64,000 nt of DNA, from positions 1 to 64,000 of the forward strand of contig NZ_JAINDZ010000005.1 of assembly GCF_019802345.1 (NCBI RefSeq), given 5' to 3'. Source of the DNA: Methylosinus sp. Sm6 (GTDB lineage: Bacteria; Pseudomonadota; Alphaproteobacteria; Rhizobiales; Beijerinckiaceae). Made by a program: the position numbers and the translations under genes. Below the pieces are notes generated by a model, which was not told the origin of the DNA, searched no databases, and worked only from the letters and a program-made list of their open reading frames with translations. Positions 62,715 to 64,000 of the stretch are shown here, piece by piece (positions within the stretch are counted from its first letter, which is position 1; every line of letters starts with the position of its first letter).

Positions 62715-64000
62715 ATGCGGTTTCGGGCGCGGGGAGGTCATGAATCGGGCGGCCTCGCGGCCGCCCTGCTGCTCGTCGCGCTCTCCGGCTCCGCCGGCGC
62801 CGAGCATTTGCGCGGCTCGGTCGCGGCCGTCCCGCTCGCGCCGCCGCGCGCCGCCGCGCCCGCGCCGGAGCCGGCCGATCTTTCCGGCAGGCGTTCGGAG
62901 CTGCGCGGGCTCGAGGACAATCTCGGCGTCTCCGCCGAGCAGAGGCGCAAGATCGAGGCCGAAATCCAATCGCTGCGCGCCGACCGCGCGCGGCTCGCCC
63001 AAGCGCTGATCGACGCCGCCGCCAGGATCGAGGAGCTGGAGAAGCGCGCCGAGGAGGTCGCCGCCCGGCTCGACGCCTCGCGGCGCAAGGAGCAGGCGCT
63101 GGTCAAGTCCCTGGCCGGACGGCGCGAGCTGATCGGCGAGGTGCTGCTGGTGCTGCAGCGCATGGACCGGCGCCCGCCGCCGGCGCTGCTGGCGCGGCCC
63201 GAGGATATTCTGGAGGGCATTCGCGCCGCCATGCTGCTCGGCTCGGTGCTGCCGCAGATGCGCGGCGAGATCGAGACGCTGAAGGCCGACCTCGGCGAGC
63301 TGGTCGCGCTGCGCGGGAGCATAGAGACCGAGAAGACGAGCCTCGCCAGGGAGGTCGCCGATCTCGAGGAGCAGCGCGTGCGGCTCGCGGCGCTGGTCGA
63401 CGCGCGGCAGAAGGCGCTGATGCTGGCGCAGAGCGCGCTCGATTTCGAGGCCGAGCGGGCGAAGGCGCTCGCGGCCAAGGCGACGAGCCTCAAGGAGCTG
63501 ATCGCCCGCATGGAGGGCGAGGTCGAGGCGGCGCGGCGCGCGGCCGAGGCGGCGCGGCAGGCGGACGCCGCGCGTGAGGCCGCCGACGCCGCCGCCTCGA
63601 GGGCCAGCCGGGTCAAGGCTCTGGCGGCGCCGTTCAAGGATGCGGCGCGGCTCGCGCCGGCGGTCGCCTTCGCCGATCTGAAAGGCCGCCTGCCCTTGCC
63701 GGCCGCGGGAGCGGTGGTGAAGCGCTTCGGCGCGCCGGACGGAGCGGGCGGCGCCGAAAAAGGCGTGTCCATCGCCGTGCGGGACAAGGCCGTGGTCGCC
63801 TCGCCCTGCGACGGATGGGTGATTTTCTCCGGTCCCTATCGGAGCTATGGGCAACTCTTGATCATCAGCGCCGGCGGCGGCTATTATGTCACTCTGGCCG
63901 GCATGGACCAGATCTCCGTCGCCGTAGGCCAGTTCGTGCTGGCGGGCGAGCCGGTTGCGAATATGGGCGGAGGCGCCGTGAGGACGGCGGCGGCCATTGC
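62715..64000 (+). CDS. EnvC-like murein hydrolase activator (partial)
   Basis: The frame runs off the window end after 428 codons. The start is MRFRARGGHESGGLAAALLL, with a signal peptide ending near AGA, followed by a long coiled coil (residues 55-300: EAEIQSLRADRARLAQALID and REVADLEEQRVRLAALVDAR) and a C-terminal LytM/M23 domain (KGVSIAVRDKAVVASPCDGW, GQLLIISAGGGYYVTLAGMD). The zinc-binding HxGxD and HxH residues are missing (KGVSIA and YVTLA instead), which fits EnvC-type proteins that activate amidases but do not cut peptidoglycan themselves. Confidence 0.85.
   Translation, partial: MRFRARGGHESGGLAAALLLVALSGSAGAEHLRGSVAAVPLAPPRAAAPAPEPADLSGRRSELRGLEDNLGVSAEQRRKIEAEIQSLRADRARLAQALIDAAARIEELEKRAEEVAARLDASRRKEQALVKSLAGRRELIGEVLLVLQRMDRRPPPALLARPEDILEGIRAAMLLGSVLPQMRGEIETLKADLGELVALRGSIETEKTSLAREVADLEEQRVRLAALVDARQKALMLAQSALDFEAERAKALAAKATSLKELIARMEGEVEAARRAAEAARQADAAREAADAAASRASRVKALAAPFKDAARLAPAVAFADLKGRLPLPAAGAVVKRFGAPDGAGGAEKGVSIAVRDKAVVASPCDGWVIFSGPYRSYGQLLIISAGGGYYVTLAGMDQISVAVGQFVLAGEPVANMGGGAVRTAAAI

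Noticed and set aside
62577..63854. Minus-strand 425-codon frame at the right end
   Set aside because: The plus strand reads as signal peptide, coiled coil and LytM domain to the window end; the minus frame is its shadow.

Overview
The window is about 64 kb of very GC-rich chromosome from an alphaproteobacterium, most likely of the order Hyphomicrobiales. This rests on the order cpoB-tilS-ftsH, the fdxA/CarD pair, the rpoH-type sigma factor, and the cobW-cobN-cobO order behind a cobalamin riboswitch. I infer a methylotroph or methanotroph relative only from overall flavour; no methane or methanol oxidation gene is present, so this is not shown.

Layout. 0.1-5.8 kb: cobalamin riboswitch, then cobW, cobN and cobO, tightly overlapping. 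5.9-8.7 kb (minus): a B12/iron-siderophore type periplasmic binding protein and a NodU/CmcH-type O-carbamoyltransferase. 9.1-15.8 kb: a RiPP (thiazole/oxazole-modified peptide) locus with a 114-residue precursor ending in an Arg-Gly-Cys repeat core, a fused E1-like/YcaO cyclodehydratase, a SagB-type dehydrogenase and a Tat-exported amidase, with a 4'-phosphopantetheinyl transferase facing them. 16.2-16.6 kb: a small CRISPR array without cas genes, whose decayed last repeat carries the stop codon of oligoendopeptidase pepF. 18.7-23.3 kb: an NtrC-type regulator, two tandem glutathione peroxidases, and a metal-binding/TauE-SafE/cupredoxin/LysM fusion. 23.6-28.6 kb: two convergent ftsH genes nearly identical over about 1.5 kb around a carotenoid-synthesis-type membrane gene. 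28.8-32.4 kb: tilS, cpoB and an RTX protein.

32.5-48.3 kb is mostly housekeeping: nuclease-like protein, M48 protease, rpoH, CarD with a very long basic N-terminal tail, fdxA, RMD1/DUF155, MFS, miaA, serB, GtrA-like, ComA-like, MmgE/PrpD, a cytochrome b561-DUF3611 fusion, a retropepsin-like protease and a pentapeptide-repeat protein. 48.4-50.8 kb is a three-gene unit (alcohol dehydrogenase-like, pterin synthase-like, glycosyltransferase). 50.9-64 kb holds a Rieske protein, an unrecognised four-repeat Ser/Ala protein, a glutamine amidotransferase, a class A penicillin-binding protein, a ClpX-zinc-finger/HTH regulator, a PemK/Phd-like toxin-antitoxin pair, dnaN, a low-GC orphan, a cupin, an OmpA-like protein and the start of an EnvC-like peptidoglycan hydrolase activator.

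Several short repeat families are scattered between genes. One about 50 bp long begins directly after stop codons at three loci and can fold into terminator-like hairpins; another adjoins strong hairpins near 50.8 and 53.1 kb; a third is a 160-bp palindrome at 47.5 kb.
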